A DNA stretch of 24,801 bases from Gammaproteobacteria bacterium (GCA_016762995.1 JAESUT010000059.1:14891-39691); one strand, 5' to 3'; shown: positions 9,106 to 17,059, counted from the stretch's first letter. Made by a program: numbers and translations. Notes: a model not told the origin generated them from the sequence alone.

Positions 9106-9843
9106 TTAGTTGGCGCGCTGTAGATCATCTATACCGAATCTTTCGCGGTACTGATGACGCGCCAGCGGTATTGTTATAAAGAGCGAAAAGTACACGAGGC
9201 CCGACCATTCTATAGATTCTCCCAACATTGGAGCCGTTATAGAAGAGAGCAGAGCTGTCACCGCTACTATCGCCCAGGTTAGGCAAGCGAGCTTGCAGAA
9301 CGCGACTTCGTACTCGCTCAACACTAGCTGCTCCCGCTGCCTGAGCGAATTCTGATACAAGGCAATGAGGATAAAGCAAAGCGCCATGAGCCCGAGACCA
9401 AAATAGACCATCAGATTTATAACGTCGGATAGCTCCATTATCTGCAGGTTTTGCTGCAAAAATCCGCCAGATAAGAAAGCAATGGAGAGCTGAATCATTA
9501 GCTTAATTGGGTATACGAATATCAGCACCAGCATAACCAAACCAAGGCTCAAGTAGAGCGTGACTCGATCTTGCAAGCCAAAGGTCCTGCTCCAAACTGT
9601 GTGAGCCACCCAGATTGAGCCGATTATTGTTGCACTAATCAGGAAGGCAGGAATATCCTGCGAGAGATTAAGCAGCTCTGGCACGGTTTCAGGTATCTCA
9701 TCAATACTGATAACTAACATGGTAAAAGCAAAGGCAAAAGCCGCATCCACGAATGTCTCGATACGAGTCATATTCTCGCCGCGCAGGATACGCCCATCTT
9801 CGCGGCGACAAGAGTCGAGAAATTCAGTTGAGAGTTGTTGCAT
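9106..9843 (-). CDS. TMEM175/DUF1211-family membrane protein (putative K+ channel)
   Basis: A 245-residue protein with about six hydrophobic segments. It fits the bacterial TMEM175 (DUF1211) family, of which studied members are tetrameric, K+-leak-type channels lacking the classical selectivity filter. The family hallmark R-x-x-x-F-S-D-A-x-F-A-F-A appears at residues 28-39 as RIETFVDAAFAF, with Val in place of the usual Ser of the FSD motif. The hydrophobic LVISIDEIPE segment and the GSIWVAHTVW helix follow. The stop of the upstream GH43-like gene overlaps the AGGA ribosome site of this gene (gap 7 bases), so the two are translationally close. A start at Met25 is the alternative; the 9843 start has the ribosome site. 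Confidence 0.85.
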   Translation of the reverse strand: MQQLSTEFLDSCRREDGRILRGENMTRIETFVDAAFAFAFTMLVISIDEIPETVPELLNLSQDIPAFLISATIIGSIWVAHTVWSRTFGLQDRVTLYLSLGLVMLVLIFVYPIKLMIQLSIAFLSGGFLQQNLQIMELSDVINLMVYFGLGLMALCFILIALYQNSLRQREQLVLSEYEVAFCKLACLTWAIVAVTALLSSITAPMLGESIEWSGLVYFSLFITIPLARHQYRERFGIDDLQRAN

Positions 9844-9850
9844 GAGAATC

Positions 9851-10843
9851 CTATTCGAAAAATAGTTCTGCTATTGCTATTCCGTGCTCGCCTGCAATTG
9901 AGTAAAGCAAGTAGACCCTACCATCTTCCTCGAAAATCGCCGGATCTCGGAGCTGATTGACTCGCTCATCGATATGCCCACGCCGCGAGGCTGCGACCTC
10001 AAGCTCTGCACCCTCCCATTCTGTCTCTGGCCTAAGCACCTCTAGCGCAGTCGATTCCTGCCACTGCATCCAATCACCAGTCATGTCGATCGTAGAATGG
10101 AGGATACTTTCCGGCGCATGACCTGCCTGTGTCCAGAATACGTGCAGTTTATTGCCGCGAATTAACAGGGCATTGTGCCTCATATTGTCATTGAAGAAAC
10201 GCGGCCCTTCCTTGAAATCGCTGAGCCCATCATCCGATCGATACATAAATCCAGGCATGGACAGCCCATAGTAATAAGCACCGTGCTCGATAACGCGAAA
10301 ATAAGGCCGTCCCAGCACCTCGGCCGATCCCTCAAAATTTAGCCCGTCGCGGGATAAGGCCAACCGAGTTAGCTGCTGCCCTGCACCACGCCCGTGGATA
10401 TACATGACTATCTGCTGCTTCTCGTCATCCACGTGCACATCGGGAGAGGCAATGTGCGCATACAGAGAACCGGCAGCTCCGGGCGCCAATGAACAGGGTG
10501 GACAAGTTGTGGGGAAGAAGGAATCCTCTAGCTTCAGTGAACCCGCCTCATGCATGCGCCAAGGGCCGGTTAGCTCATCCGCATAGGCCAATCGAATATA
10601 GGTGCCACGGTGATCCGCGAAATAGAGGTAGTACTTACCCAATGGATTGTCTATCCAGTCTGGCACACGGATCAGCGAAGGACCCTGTATATTGCTGCCC
10701 ATGCGCGCATCCATATTTGGATTGATAATTGGCCCGTCGGCCAAGCGCACGACGGTTGGCGCTTGCCCTGACGCCACTTGCCCAATAAGCGCTGATGTAA
10801 GCAAACACACTGTCAACAGTACGCGCAGCAATCGCTTTCCCAT
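9851..10843 (-). CDS. Exported GH43-like five-bladed beta-propeller protein
   Basis: A 330-residue protein with a signal peptide (basic MGKR then a hydrophobic core to about residue 26, QVASGQA). The mature part looks like a five-bladed propeller of the glycoside hydrolase 43/62/32 type, with repeated YYLYFADHRGTYIRLAYAD, IASPDVHVDDEKQQIVMYIHG and LRDPAIFEEDGRVYLLYSI. Candidate acids are Asp45 in NPNMDARMGS, Asp135 in SPDV and Glu197 or later residues, but I cannot assign the three catalytic acids with confidence. Typical substrates in the clan are arabinan, xylan or other pentose and galactose polymers; a marine algal polysaccharide is plausible here. No sugar transporter or other glycosidase is adjacent, so no utilisation locus can be claimed. 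It is first in a two-gene operon with the TMEM175-like gene. Confidence 0.78.
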   Translation of the reverse strand: MGKRLLRVLLTVCLLTSALIGQVASGQAPTVVRLADGPIINPNMDARMGSNIQGPSLIRVPDWIDNPLGKYYLYFADHRGTYIRLAYADELTGPWRMHEAGSLKLEDSFFPTTCPPCSLAPGAAGSLYAHIASPDVHVDDEKQQIVMYIHGRGAGQQLTRLALSRDGLNFEGSAEVLGRPYFRVIEHGAYYYGLSMPGFMYRSDDGLSDFKEGPRFFNDNMRHNALLIRGNKLHVFWTQAGHAPESILHSTIDMTGDWMQWQESTALEVLRPETEWEGAELEVAASRRGHIDERVNQLRDPAIFEEDGRVYLLYSIAGEHGIAIAELFFE

Positions 10844-11016
10844 TTATCTGGCCTCATTTTATTGTTATCTGTTGCGACTCTTTTACTACAAGAACACCAT
10901 GGAACCTTATGTATGCACCATTTGCAAGATCGCATAGGCCTGCAGCCCGCTTACCGACGCTTGCATCCGCAGAAGACTAAAATTACTCTCTATCACGTAG
11001 GACAGTAGATAGAAGA

Positions 11017-11895
11017 GTGAACCAAAGACCCCAGCTAAAAGATACCCAGCCCATGACTATTGAAGAAGCAGCAATGTCTATGAACACGCCAGTCCTCAAA
11101 AAGCTGATGAGCGAGCCCACGGTACATTTTTTCATCATCGCCCTGATTATTTTCGCCCTCTATGCAATCACCCAATCGGGAAACGAGAACCTTCTGCTGA
11201 TAGATCAGCGTGAGATCGATGCGCGCATCTTCATGCAGGAGTTATCTCGCGGACAGGAACTTAACTTAGAGCAACGAGAGCGAGTCACTGCCTTCTACAT
11301 CGAAGAGAAGATCCTAGTACGTGAAGCGCTGTCCATGGAATTGGATAATGACGCACGCATACACGATATCCTCGCTCAGAAAATGCGCCATGTGCTGAGT
11401 GGAAGCATTATTCAGCCGACCGATGACGAGCTACAAAACTACTACGAAACAAACAGCCCCCGCTTCGAGACAGCCGCCTCGCTGACTCTCGATGAGGTGG
11501 TTTTCGATTCAAGAGACCCGCTAGCAGATTCAATAGTCGACTCCCTACAACGCAGTGCTGACACCGATACCTTGCTATCGATGTCAGAAGGTACGGCTAG
11601 CCCGCTACCGAACGTGAATAGCGTCGATCTGGCCAACATCTTCGACCAGGAGTTTGCAGATCGAGTTCTTGCCGCCGACCTTGGCCAATGGAAAGGCCCG
11701 TTTGTTAGCAACCGCGGACAGCACTGGCTGCGCATAGTAGAACGCAGCCCTGCAAGTATTCCTGCGCTGGAGCAGATTGCCGATCTCGTGCGACTCGAAT
11801 GGATCGCAGCTGAAGAAGAGACTCGTCTTCAGCTGGAGGTGGACAAACTCTGGGACCAGTACACCATCGTGATTAGCAATAATGAGTCTGATTAA
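11017..11895 (+). CDS. Membrane-anchored parvulin-type peptidyl-prolyl isomerase (PpiC/SurA-like)
   Basis: A 292-residue protein with one membrane span near residues 36-52 (VHFFIIALIIFALYAITQ) and a periplasmic remainder. Residues 64-145 resemble a SurA-type chaperone helix bundle (REIDARIFMQ, RERVTAFYIEEKILVREA). Residues about 150-245 fit a divergent PPIC domain ending WKGPFVSNRGQHWLRIVER, the usual last strand of the parvulin fold. The active-site histidines of parvulins are not clearly conserved, so it may act as a chaperone more than an isomerase. The start is uncertain: GTG at 11017 follows AGAAGAG, but ATG at 11053, 11074 or 11080 would leave a more usual short cytoplasmic tail. The HupE/UreJ gene follows at once, a pairing that recurs in marine proteobacteria. 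Confidence 0.82.
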   Translation: MNQRPQLKDTQPMTIEEAAMSMNTPVLKKLMSEPTVHFFIIALIIFALYAITQSGNENLLLIDQREIDARIFMQELSRGQELNLEQRERVTAFYIEEKILVREALSMELDNDARIHDILAQKMRHVLSGSIIQPTDDELQNYYETNSPRFETAASLTLDEVVFDSRDPLADSIVDSLQRSADTDTLLSMSEGTASPLPNVNSVDLANIFDQEFADRVLAADLGQWKGPFVSNRGQHWLRIVERSPASIPALEQIADLVRLEWIAAEEETRLQLEVDKLWDQYTIVISNNESD

Positions 11896-11901
11896 TTGAC
11901 C

Positions 11902-12921
11902 ATGCGCAGATTCATGCTAGAACCAGCTCGCCCCTGGTTGGCTTCCGTCTGCGCGCTCCTCCTCTCAAGCATACTGCTGTCTCCTACTGCCATGGCTCAC
12001 GACATTGATGTGACCGGCGTCGCCCGCGTATTTCTGGACGAACTCGATACCAATCAATACCAACTCTCCATTGTCGACCGACAGGTTCCTCCTCTTTTTA
12101 ATATAGAGCGCATTCTCCCGGAGCGCTGCACTGGACTACCACCGGGCAGATTCAGCTACCGCTTTCAATGCGAACCCGCACTGAGCACCGACGACGTGCT
12201 CACCTTCCCCTGGTCGTTAGAAGGATTGGTCCTCATTACCCGCTGGAGCGATGGCAGTGATGTGTCCGGATATTTTCCTGGAGATGGCAACATCATCGAA
12301 GTACCGATGGCGCAAATGAAGGCAGGGGCGTCCTCTATTGGCAACTTAGCGCGCCGTTATCTAGGGCTAGGAGGCGAGCACATACTGTTTGGTATAGATC
12401 ATCTGCTCTTCGTTCTTGGCTTGTTGCTACTACTGCAAGGGTTCTGGAAGTTATTGAAAACCATCACTGCATTTACAGTAGCGCACAGCATCACCCTTGC
12501 CTGCGCGGTACTTGGAATTTTTCCTGTACCCGGCGCCCCCATAGAAGTTTTGATTGCACTGTCTATTATATTTCTTGCCCGAGAAATCTTGATGGCCCAG
12601 CGAGGAAAAACCACACTAGTACATAAGAAGCCATGGGTAGTTGCCTTCGCGTTCGGCCTTATACACGGATTTGGTTTCGCTGGCGCGCTAGGTGAACTCG
12701 GACTCAACGATGCCGACATTCCATTGGCATTGCTGTTTTTCAATATCGGCGTGGAAGTGGGTCAGGTGGCATTTATTAGTACGTTGCTTATTCTGCACTT
12801 CGCGTTCACGAAATACTTTAGGCATCTTTGGCCAAGCCTGCAACGTGGGCTAGCCTATGGACTGGGCGGTATTGCCAGCTACTGGTTCATCGAGCGAATT
12901 CCCAGTCTATTCATCGTGTAA
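11902..12921 (+). CDS. HupE/UreJ-family membrane protein
   Basis: A 339-residue protein: signal peptide with basic MRRF and a hydrophobic core ending near TAMAHD (about residue 32), a periplasmic beta-type domain to about residue 145, then five to six membrane spans. Family hallmarks are GGEHILFGIDHLLFVLGLL (His160, Asp166, His167), ITAFTVAHSITLA (His195) and FGLIHGFGFAGAL (His255). HupE/UreJ proteins are thought to move Ni2+ or Co2+; this long form with a periplasmic domain is not tied to urease or hydrogenase, and the metal is unknown. No hydrogenase or urease gene is in the window. I chose ATG 11902 over the TTG at 11896, which directly abuts the previous stop. The gap to the PPIase stop is 6 bases, so they form an operon. 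Confidence 0.88.
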   Translation: MRRFMLEPARPWLASVCALLLSSILLSPTAMAHDIDVTGVARVFLDELDTNQYQLSIVDRQVPPLFNIERILPERCTGLPPGRFSYRFQCEPALSTDDVLTFPWSLEGLVLITRWSDGSDVSGYFPGDGNIIEVPMAQMKAGASSIGNLARRYLGLGGEHILFGIDHLLFVLGLLLLLQGFWKLLKTITAFTVAHSITLACAVLGIFPVPGAPIEVLIALSIIFLAREILMAQRGKTTLVHKKPWVVAFAFGLIHGFGFAGALGELGLNDADIPLALLFFNIGVEVGQVAFISTLLILHFAFTKYFRHLWPSLQRGLAYGLGGIASYWFIERIPSLFIV

Positions 12922-12969
12922 TACTAAACTGGCTAGAGCCTACCGAAATAAACCGCAATCAATCTCATT

Positions 12970-13404
12970 TCACCGCGTCTGGTATTGTTGGTGACAGGAT
13001 TCACAAGGCGGATATAGGGCATCGTTTCCTGCCGCCGACAATGCCTCCTCATCCTTATTATCTACGGCCGTGATGACTAGTCTCGCCGCCGCTATCATCT
13101 GCTGATTATAGGTTTTCCAATCTGCCTCGGCTGCAGTGGCTACTTCACCCTCGCCCGCGCCACCAAGGCGCAGCAAGTTACCTGCGGCTATGACCGAAAG
13201 CGCGGCATGCCTAACTTCCTGCCACTGCGCCTCTGTCTCTAACTGATAGGCACCCCATATCGTTGTCGTCGCTGGGGTGATCAAGCCATTCATGATTTCT
13301 TTCACACTGAGCAATGGCTGGCGCGCATCCGTCTGTGCGAGGCTCACACTCAAACAGAGCAAGCTAATAAGGCTGACAGCAATAACTGTAAATTTCTTCT
13401 TCAT
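12970..13404 (-). CDS. Cytochrome c'-like monoheme protein
   Basis: A 144-residue exported protein. Signal peptide with KKKF, a hydrophobic stretch and a cleavage region around SLAQT (about residue 24). The mature protein is mainly helical and ends in CESCHQQYQTR, with a c-type heme site (Cys134, Cys137, His138) only 6 residues from the C-terminus. That placement on the last of four helices is the layout of the cytochrome c' fold, though the family is usually slightly longer (about 130 mature residues). Cytochromes c' bind NO or act in redox stress; the function here is inferred. The ribosome site GGGAGTGATGAGAG precedes the start, and a 9-bp tandem repeat lies just upstream. Convergent with HupE/UreJ (48-base gap). 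Confidence 0.83.
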   Translation of the reverse strand: MKKKFTVIAVSLISLLCLSVSLAQTDARQPLLSVKEIMNGLITPATTTIWGAYQLETEAQWQEVRHAALSVIAAGNLLRLGGAGEGEVATAAEADWKTYNQQMIAAARLVITAVDNKDEEALSAAGNDALYPPCESCHQQYQTR

Positions 13405-13421
13405 CTCTCATCACTCCCATA

Positions 13422-13457
13422 GATACTTCAGATACTTCAGATACTTCAGATACCTCG
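13422..13457. repeat. Tandem 9-bp repeat upstream of the cytochrome c'-like gene
   Basis: GATACTTCA occurs three times in perfect tandem (13422-13430, 13431-13439, 13440-13448), followed by a degenerate GATACCTCG (13449-13457). On the coding strand the copies read TGAAGTATC and end 18 bases before the ATG. The array lies where the promoter or leader would be. It may be a binding-site array or a slippage-prone tract. Confidence 0.85.
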
Positions 13458-13530
13458 ACCGCCTAACAGCTGCTCATCATGGCATTAGATATGCCTCGCG
13501 TTAATGCGCTGCATCAACAACTAACAGCAT

Positions 13531-13560
13531 AAAAAAGCCGACTTCAGTGTCGGCTTTTTT
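13531..13560 (-). terminator. Bidirectional rho-independent terminator
   Basis: Six A, GCCGAC, the loop TTCAGT, GTCGGC and six T form a perfect 12-bp A-stem-T hairpin. It sits 15 bases after the stop of the exported protein gene (13576, minus) and before the cytochrome c'-like promoter, so it insulates the two minus-strand transcripts. Confidence 0.92.
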
Positions 13561-13575
13561 ATGAAACCTGCGCAG

Positions 13576-14568
13576 CTACCTCGCTTCTCTCTGTTCTTTT
13601 TCTTCCAATCTTGCTCCTGCTAAAATCCCAGGTAGCGCGTAGTTGCCCTCGTGACAAGCGTACTCGTAAATCCTGTCCTCAACGGCATTCATGGGAAGCT
13701 CACCCTTCCATGCTGTCGTATAAACCTTCGGGTCATCAACGGTAAATTGATACAGAAGAGTTTCATCTGCTACGCGGGTGAAACGTTCGGTCACCTTCGC
13801 GTCAGATGATAAAAAGAAGTAATGACGCAGCGCGCCTCGAAAACTCTGCTGTGGGTGATAATTGGTTGTCTCCACTACCAAAGTATCGCCCTCGTAATAG
13901 CCAATCGAATCGCCTAGCCACTTCGGTATATCTGAATGCTCATCGCTGCGCATCCGAATGATGCGCGCATCGTGGTTCATCTCAGCCATGATCATCACAT
14001 AGTCTTCAGTCTGCACAATTTGGCTGTGATTGTTATACAGAACCGGCAACATCGGCGGACCACCGGAGGAACCGAAACCCACCAGACAACGCTCGCCTAA
14101 GGGGCGCGCCTCAGGCCCGGCAAACGGGCCCGGCCCAGCTGCTCTAGCCCCGAAAATAGCGCTCTGCGCACCTTCCGCCCAAGGCAGGCGGCCGTTCTGC
14201 GGCTCCACCAGAATAGAGGTGCGGATCTCGCCATTGATCATGGCCATGCGCTCACCCGGATCCATCCAAAAAGTGTTATAGCCACCGACATCGGGTTCGC
14301 CATCGCTAGGCGCCGAGGTCAGGTCTTGAAGGTAGCTGTCACCTGTCTGACCAATTCTTGCTGCTTCTTCCTCTGTAATGGTGAGCCTTCCATTGAACTG
14401 CTCGCCACGCTCTAGCATCGTTACCGTCGCTATACTGTAGACACCCTGCAGATCTGGTGCTCCAAAGCTCAATCGAGGCGCTACATAATCCTGTGCCGCC
14501 GCTATCTGGCCGCCAGCCAAAACGACACCACTACCCAGAATTACCCACGCTAATTTTAATTTGGTCAT
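13576..14568 (-). CDS. Exported protein of unknown function (DLQGVY motif family)
   Basis: A 330-residue protein from the ATG at 14568, with GAGGGG about 8 bases upstream. The open frame extends further to 14712, but the extra N-terminus (MRSLMPNNFVPAY...) would bury the signal peptide, so the shorter start is preferred. The signal peptide is MTKLKLAWVILGSGVVLAGG with cleavage near AAAQD (residue 26). The mature part starts APRLSFGAPDLQGVYSIATVTMLERGEQFNG, followed by LTITEEEAARI. Such DLQG-V-W/Y proteins with a TxLER segment occur in many marine gammaproteobacteria and acidobacteria, often near dehydrogenases or hydrolases. No enzyme motif is clear to me and no function should be assigned. 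It is transcribed divergently from the epoxide-hydrolase-like gene (290-base gap). Confidence 0.75.
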   Translation of the reverse strand: MTKLKLAWVILGSGVVLAGGQIAAAQDYVAPRLSFGAPDLQGVYSIATVTMLERGEQFNGRLTITEEEAARIGQTGDSYLQDLTSAPSDGEPDVGGYNTFWMDPGERMAMINGEIRTSILVEPQNGRLPWAEGAQSAIFGARAAGPGPFAGPEARPLGERCLVGFGSSGGPPMLPVLYNNHSQIVQTEDYVMIMAEMNHDARIIRMRSDEHSDIPKWLGDSIGYYEGDTLVVETTNYHPQQSFRGALRHYFFLSSDAKVTERFTRVADETLLYQFTVDDPKVYTTAWKGELPMNAVEDRIYEYACHEGNYALPGILAGARLEEKEQREAR

Positions 14569-14858
14569 GTCCCTTGTTCCCCTCTCACTTATACAGACAG
14601 CGATTTGCTGCCTGCTCAATTCTGCGTCAATTCTAACATTCACACGCATTGACAGATACATGGGAAGAGTTAGATAGGCCGGAACGAAGTTGTTGGGCAT
14701 CAAAGAGCGCATCAGTCACAATACTCATCAACTTTGTCGCAGTAATCTGCTTTAATCAGCCAAGTCCACTCCATCAGCTCTGAACAATTATCTGCTGGAC
14801 TCCAGACTAACTGCACACGAAGTGACGCACTCAATTGGCACAACTAGCGGAGTAATTC

Positions 14859-15800
14859 ATGCGATTCTCAAAAAGCCTCAACCTCCCCAAACAGCTTATA
14901 ACTCTCACGCTCTTCATCGCATTCATCGCTACTGCACAGGCCGATATCCTGGACGAAGTCGAGCATGGCTACGCAGACAACAATGGCGTGAAGATACACT
15001 ACGCAACCGTCGGTGAAGGACCGCTGGTAATCATGATTCATGGCTTTCCTGACTTTTGGTATAGCTGGCGTCATCAGATGGAGGGACTAAAAGACAATTT
15101 TAAGGTCGTTGCGATCGATCAACGCGGCTACAACCTCAGTGACCAGCCAACTGATGAGTCCAGCTACGCTATGCCTAATCTGATCGGCGATATTGCCGCC
15201 GTCATTCGACACTTCGGCAAAGAAAAAGCCAACATCGTTGGCCATGACTGGGGTGGCATCGTCTCCTGGCAATTTGCCTTTGCCCTGCCCGAGATGGTCG
15301 AGAACCTAGTCATACTGAATCTTCCACATCCCAATGGTATGGCAAGAGAGTTAGCAAATAATAAAGAGCAACAGGAGAATAGCGGCTATGCCCAAACCTT
15401 CATTGCTGGCAAATCGACTGACCCAGATATTTTCTTTGGCCTGCCCATGAACCCACAGACCCTCTCAGGCTGGGTGACCGATCCTCTAGCGCGGGAGAAG
15501 TACGTAGAGGCATTTGGGCGGTCCAATTTTGATGGCATGCTCGCCTACTACAAGCAGAACTATCCGCGCGGCGGCAGCACGAATACCGCGCCCAGCGCTC
15601 CAAGGCTCAACATGCCTGTACTGGTATTTCACGGCCTAGCCGACACCGCACTGCATTCCGATGGCTTAAACAATACGTGGGACTGGATCGACGCTGACAC
15701 AACCATCGTTACCGCCCCTGGGGCGAGCCATTTCGTGCAACAAGACGCGGCGGAATTGGTAACCAACACCTTAAAGTGGTGGCTGATGGCACGCCAATAG
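14859..15800 (+). CDS. Exported alpha/beta-hydrolase, epoxide-hydrolase-like
   Basis: A 313-residue alpha/beta-hydrolase with a signal peptide (hydrophobic core about residues 11-27, cleavage near AQADI). The oxyanion loop HGFPDFWYSWRHQ is at 61-73, and the nucleophile elbow GHDWGG puts Asp130 as nucleophile, as in epoxide hydrolases and haloalkane dehalogenases. His291 in GASHFVQQDA is the catalytic base and Asp262 in FHGLADTALH is the likely acid. The cap contains MLAYYKQNYP (228-237), where Tyr230 or Tyr231 would be the ring-opening tyrosine. HGFPDFW is the usual signature of microbial epoxide hydrolases, so an epoxide substrate is favoured over a haloalkane. Export to the periplasm is less common for this family. 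The ribosome site GCGGAG lies 6 bases before the ATG. Confidence 0.88.
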   Translation: MRFSKSLNLPKQLITLTLFIAFIATAQADILDEVEHGYADNNGVKIHYATVGEGPLVIMIHGFPDFWYSWRHQMEGLKDNFKVVAIDQRGYNLSDQPTDESSYAMPNLIGDIAAVIRHFGKEKANIVGHDWGGIVSWQFAFALPEMVENLVILNLPHPNGMARELANNKEQQENSGYAQTFIAGKSTDPDIFFGLPMNPQTLSGWVTDPLAREKYVEAFGRSNFDGMLAYYKQNYPRGGSTNTAPSAPRLNMPVLVFHGLADTALHSDGLNNTWDWIDADTTIVTAPGASHFVQQDAAELVTNTLKWWLMARQ

Positions 15801-16227
15801 CGAGCAAGTATGGACAGCACAGGGCTGAGTTTGCCCTTTGTATTCGCTTGGGACTCCCAATCTCACGGTACCGCCCAGGCGTATTTATCACCTGCCTGAG
15901 CGGTCTCCAAGGTGTTGAAAAATTGGCAATTTCCCCCGCGGAGGTCATGAAGATCTAGCCATTGAACCTCTGAAGCCGCGTAAGTGTGGCCACAGAAAAC
16001 CACTCAATCGACAGATTTATTCATAATCGACGCATAAAACACTGCATTTTCAACACGGAACAGTAATTATTTTTGGTTAGATTCGGGCAAAAAACTAGGC
16101 TTGAATAGAAGCGAAACACGTACTTCTCAGATTACTAAGCCAGAAAACAGCTGAATTTGCGTTGCCGATAAAGGCTCCGAGCTGAAGCAAAACCCCTCAG
16201 AAATGCCAAACATAGCCAACTTTGGCG

Positions 16228-16243
16228 GGCCTGAAACCAGGCC
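16228..16243. repeat. Short GC-rich hairpin GGCCTG-AAAC-CAGGCC
   Basis: A 6-bp stem with a four-base loop. The same arms recur 15 bases further on with a longer loop (16257-16287). Confidence 0.6.
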
Positions 16244-16256
16244 AATGGCTAAACGC

Positions 16257-16287
16257 GGCCTGTTGATTCCCCGGGCTTCTACAGGCC
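16257..16287. repeat. Inverted repeat GGCCTGT ... ACAGGCC
   Basis: GGCCTGT (16257-16263) and ACAGGCC (16281-16287) are separated by 17 bases and followed by A-rich sequence. With the neighbouring hairpin it gives four copies of the same arm within 60 bases, so alternative pairings are possible. Confidence 0.6.
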
Positions 16288-16366
16288 AAAAAAATACAAT
16301 AAACCATTATATAACAATAACTTATAGATTCACCAAAGCCAATACCAAGCAATCATCCCCCTAGTG

Positions 16367-16815
16367 ATGGTGCACAAGCTGCGGCTAATTCAGAACATCG
16401 CATCAAACGTTAGTTTGGGCCCTGTTGGTTGGTACGAGCAGAAAAGCCTGATGGTGTGACAATGCGTCCTAACCCACTGAAGCGTGCCATTGCCACAGCG
16501 AATGGCAAGGTACCCGAACGCTTTAGTGACTGGCCTGAGGACCAACGCCTCTATGAATTTAGCGAAGAAAACTTTACACTGTGCCCTCAGGTCTGAAAAG
16601 GCGAAATGGGCCTGAATCGCTACATCGAGTAATTGTATGAATTTGCCTGTCGTGGAGGTAACCATTCCTTCTAAGGTATCGTTGCTGAAGTCCGTCACCA
16701 AGAATTAGACGGGCAGACAGCTCAAGACAATGGCAACGTAGAGCGGTAACAGAGAACGAAGTTTTGCCACAGAGCAGAAGAAGAATCGCAAAGAGGTTCC
16801 TATTCAGCAATTTGA
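16367..16815 (+). pseudogene. Possible decayed coding remnant
   Basis: Three successive plus-strand pieces read like protein in different frames. They are 16367-16459 (about 30 residues ending YEQKSLMV), 16462-16596 (MRPNPLKRAIATANGKVPER and on to CPQV) and 16606-16815 (GLNRYIE, LYEFACRGGN, EVRHQELDGQ), the last with three internal TAA codons. Spacing between pieces is 2 and 9 bases. I do not recognise the family. Overlapping minus-strand open frames (16390-16701, 16574-16810) are an alternative. Low confidence. Confidence 0.3.
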
Positions 16816-16852
16816 ACGTTAAAGAGCAATATATTTATATATCGAGGGTTAC

Positions 16853-17059
16853 ATGAGTAAAGGTACAGTTAAGTGGTTTAATGCAGACAAAGGTTTCGGT
16901 TTCATCACTCCAGCGGAAGGTGGTAACGATCTATTCGTTCACTACTCAGAAATTAAAAGTGACGGCGGTTTCGCCACGCTAAATGATGGCCAAGAAGTAG
17001 AGTACGAAGTTGGACAAGGTCAGAAAGGACCTTGTGCAAACAAAGTAGTCCCTCTCTAA
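16853..17059 (+). CDS. Cold-shock protein (CspA family), first copy
   Basis: A 68-residue single cold-shock domain that binds single-stranded nucleic acid and acts as an RNA chaperone. RNP1 KGFGFITP (residues 13-20) and RNP2 DLFVHYSEI are both intact, with [15 protein letters not shown] at the N-terminus and the usual [13 protein letters not shown] ending. The ribosome site GAGGG lies 5 bases before the ATG in an A+T-rich stretch. A TTGAAC ... TTATAT pair at about 16812-16840 could be a promoter but would leave a very short leader; a longer leader from an upstream promoter is equally possible. A strong terminator follows at 17085-17116. Paralogous to the copy at 17873. Confidence 0.95.
   Translation: MSKGTVKWFNADKGFGFITPAEGGNDLFVHYSEIKSDGGFATLNDGQEVEYEVGQGQKGPCANKVVPL

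Larger units (their letters stand above)
15801..16852. other. One-kilobase region without a supported gene
   Basis: Nothing recognisable as an intact gene on either strand. It contains two GC-rich inverted repeats (16228-16243 and 16257-16287), an A+T-rich stretch near 16290-16330, and plus-strand open pieces at 16367-16459, 16462-16596 and 16606-16815 that look like decayed coding sequence. The last part (16800-16852) holds the leader of the cold-shock gene. An unrecognised non-coding RNA cannot be excluded. Confidence 0.6.

Noticed and set aside
14569..14712. Extended N-terminus of the exported DLQG protein to 14712
   Set aside because: The extension would put about 48 residues before a good signal peptide, and the ATG at 14568 has a ribosome site.
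15776..15958. 60-codon plus-strand frame after the epoxide hydrolase
   Set aside because: It starts inside the hydrolase gene, has no ribosome site and no recognisable motif.
16228..16287. Rho-independent terminator for the hydrolase
   Set aside because: It is over 400 bases from the hydrolase stop and is followed by an A-tract, not a T-tract, on the plus strand.
16390..16810. Minus-strand frames 16390-16701 and 16574-16810 as genes
   Set aside because: No recognisable domain, no ribosome site, and they overlap each other and a plus-strand decayed remnant; not supported as genes.
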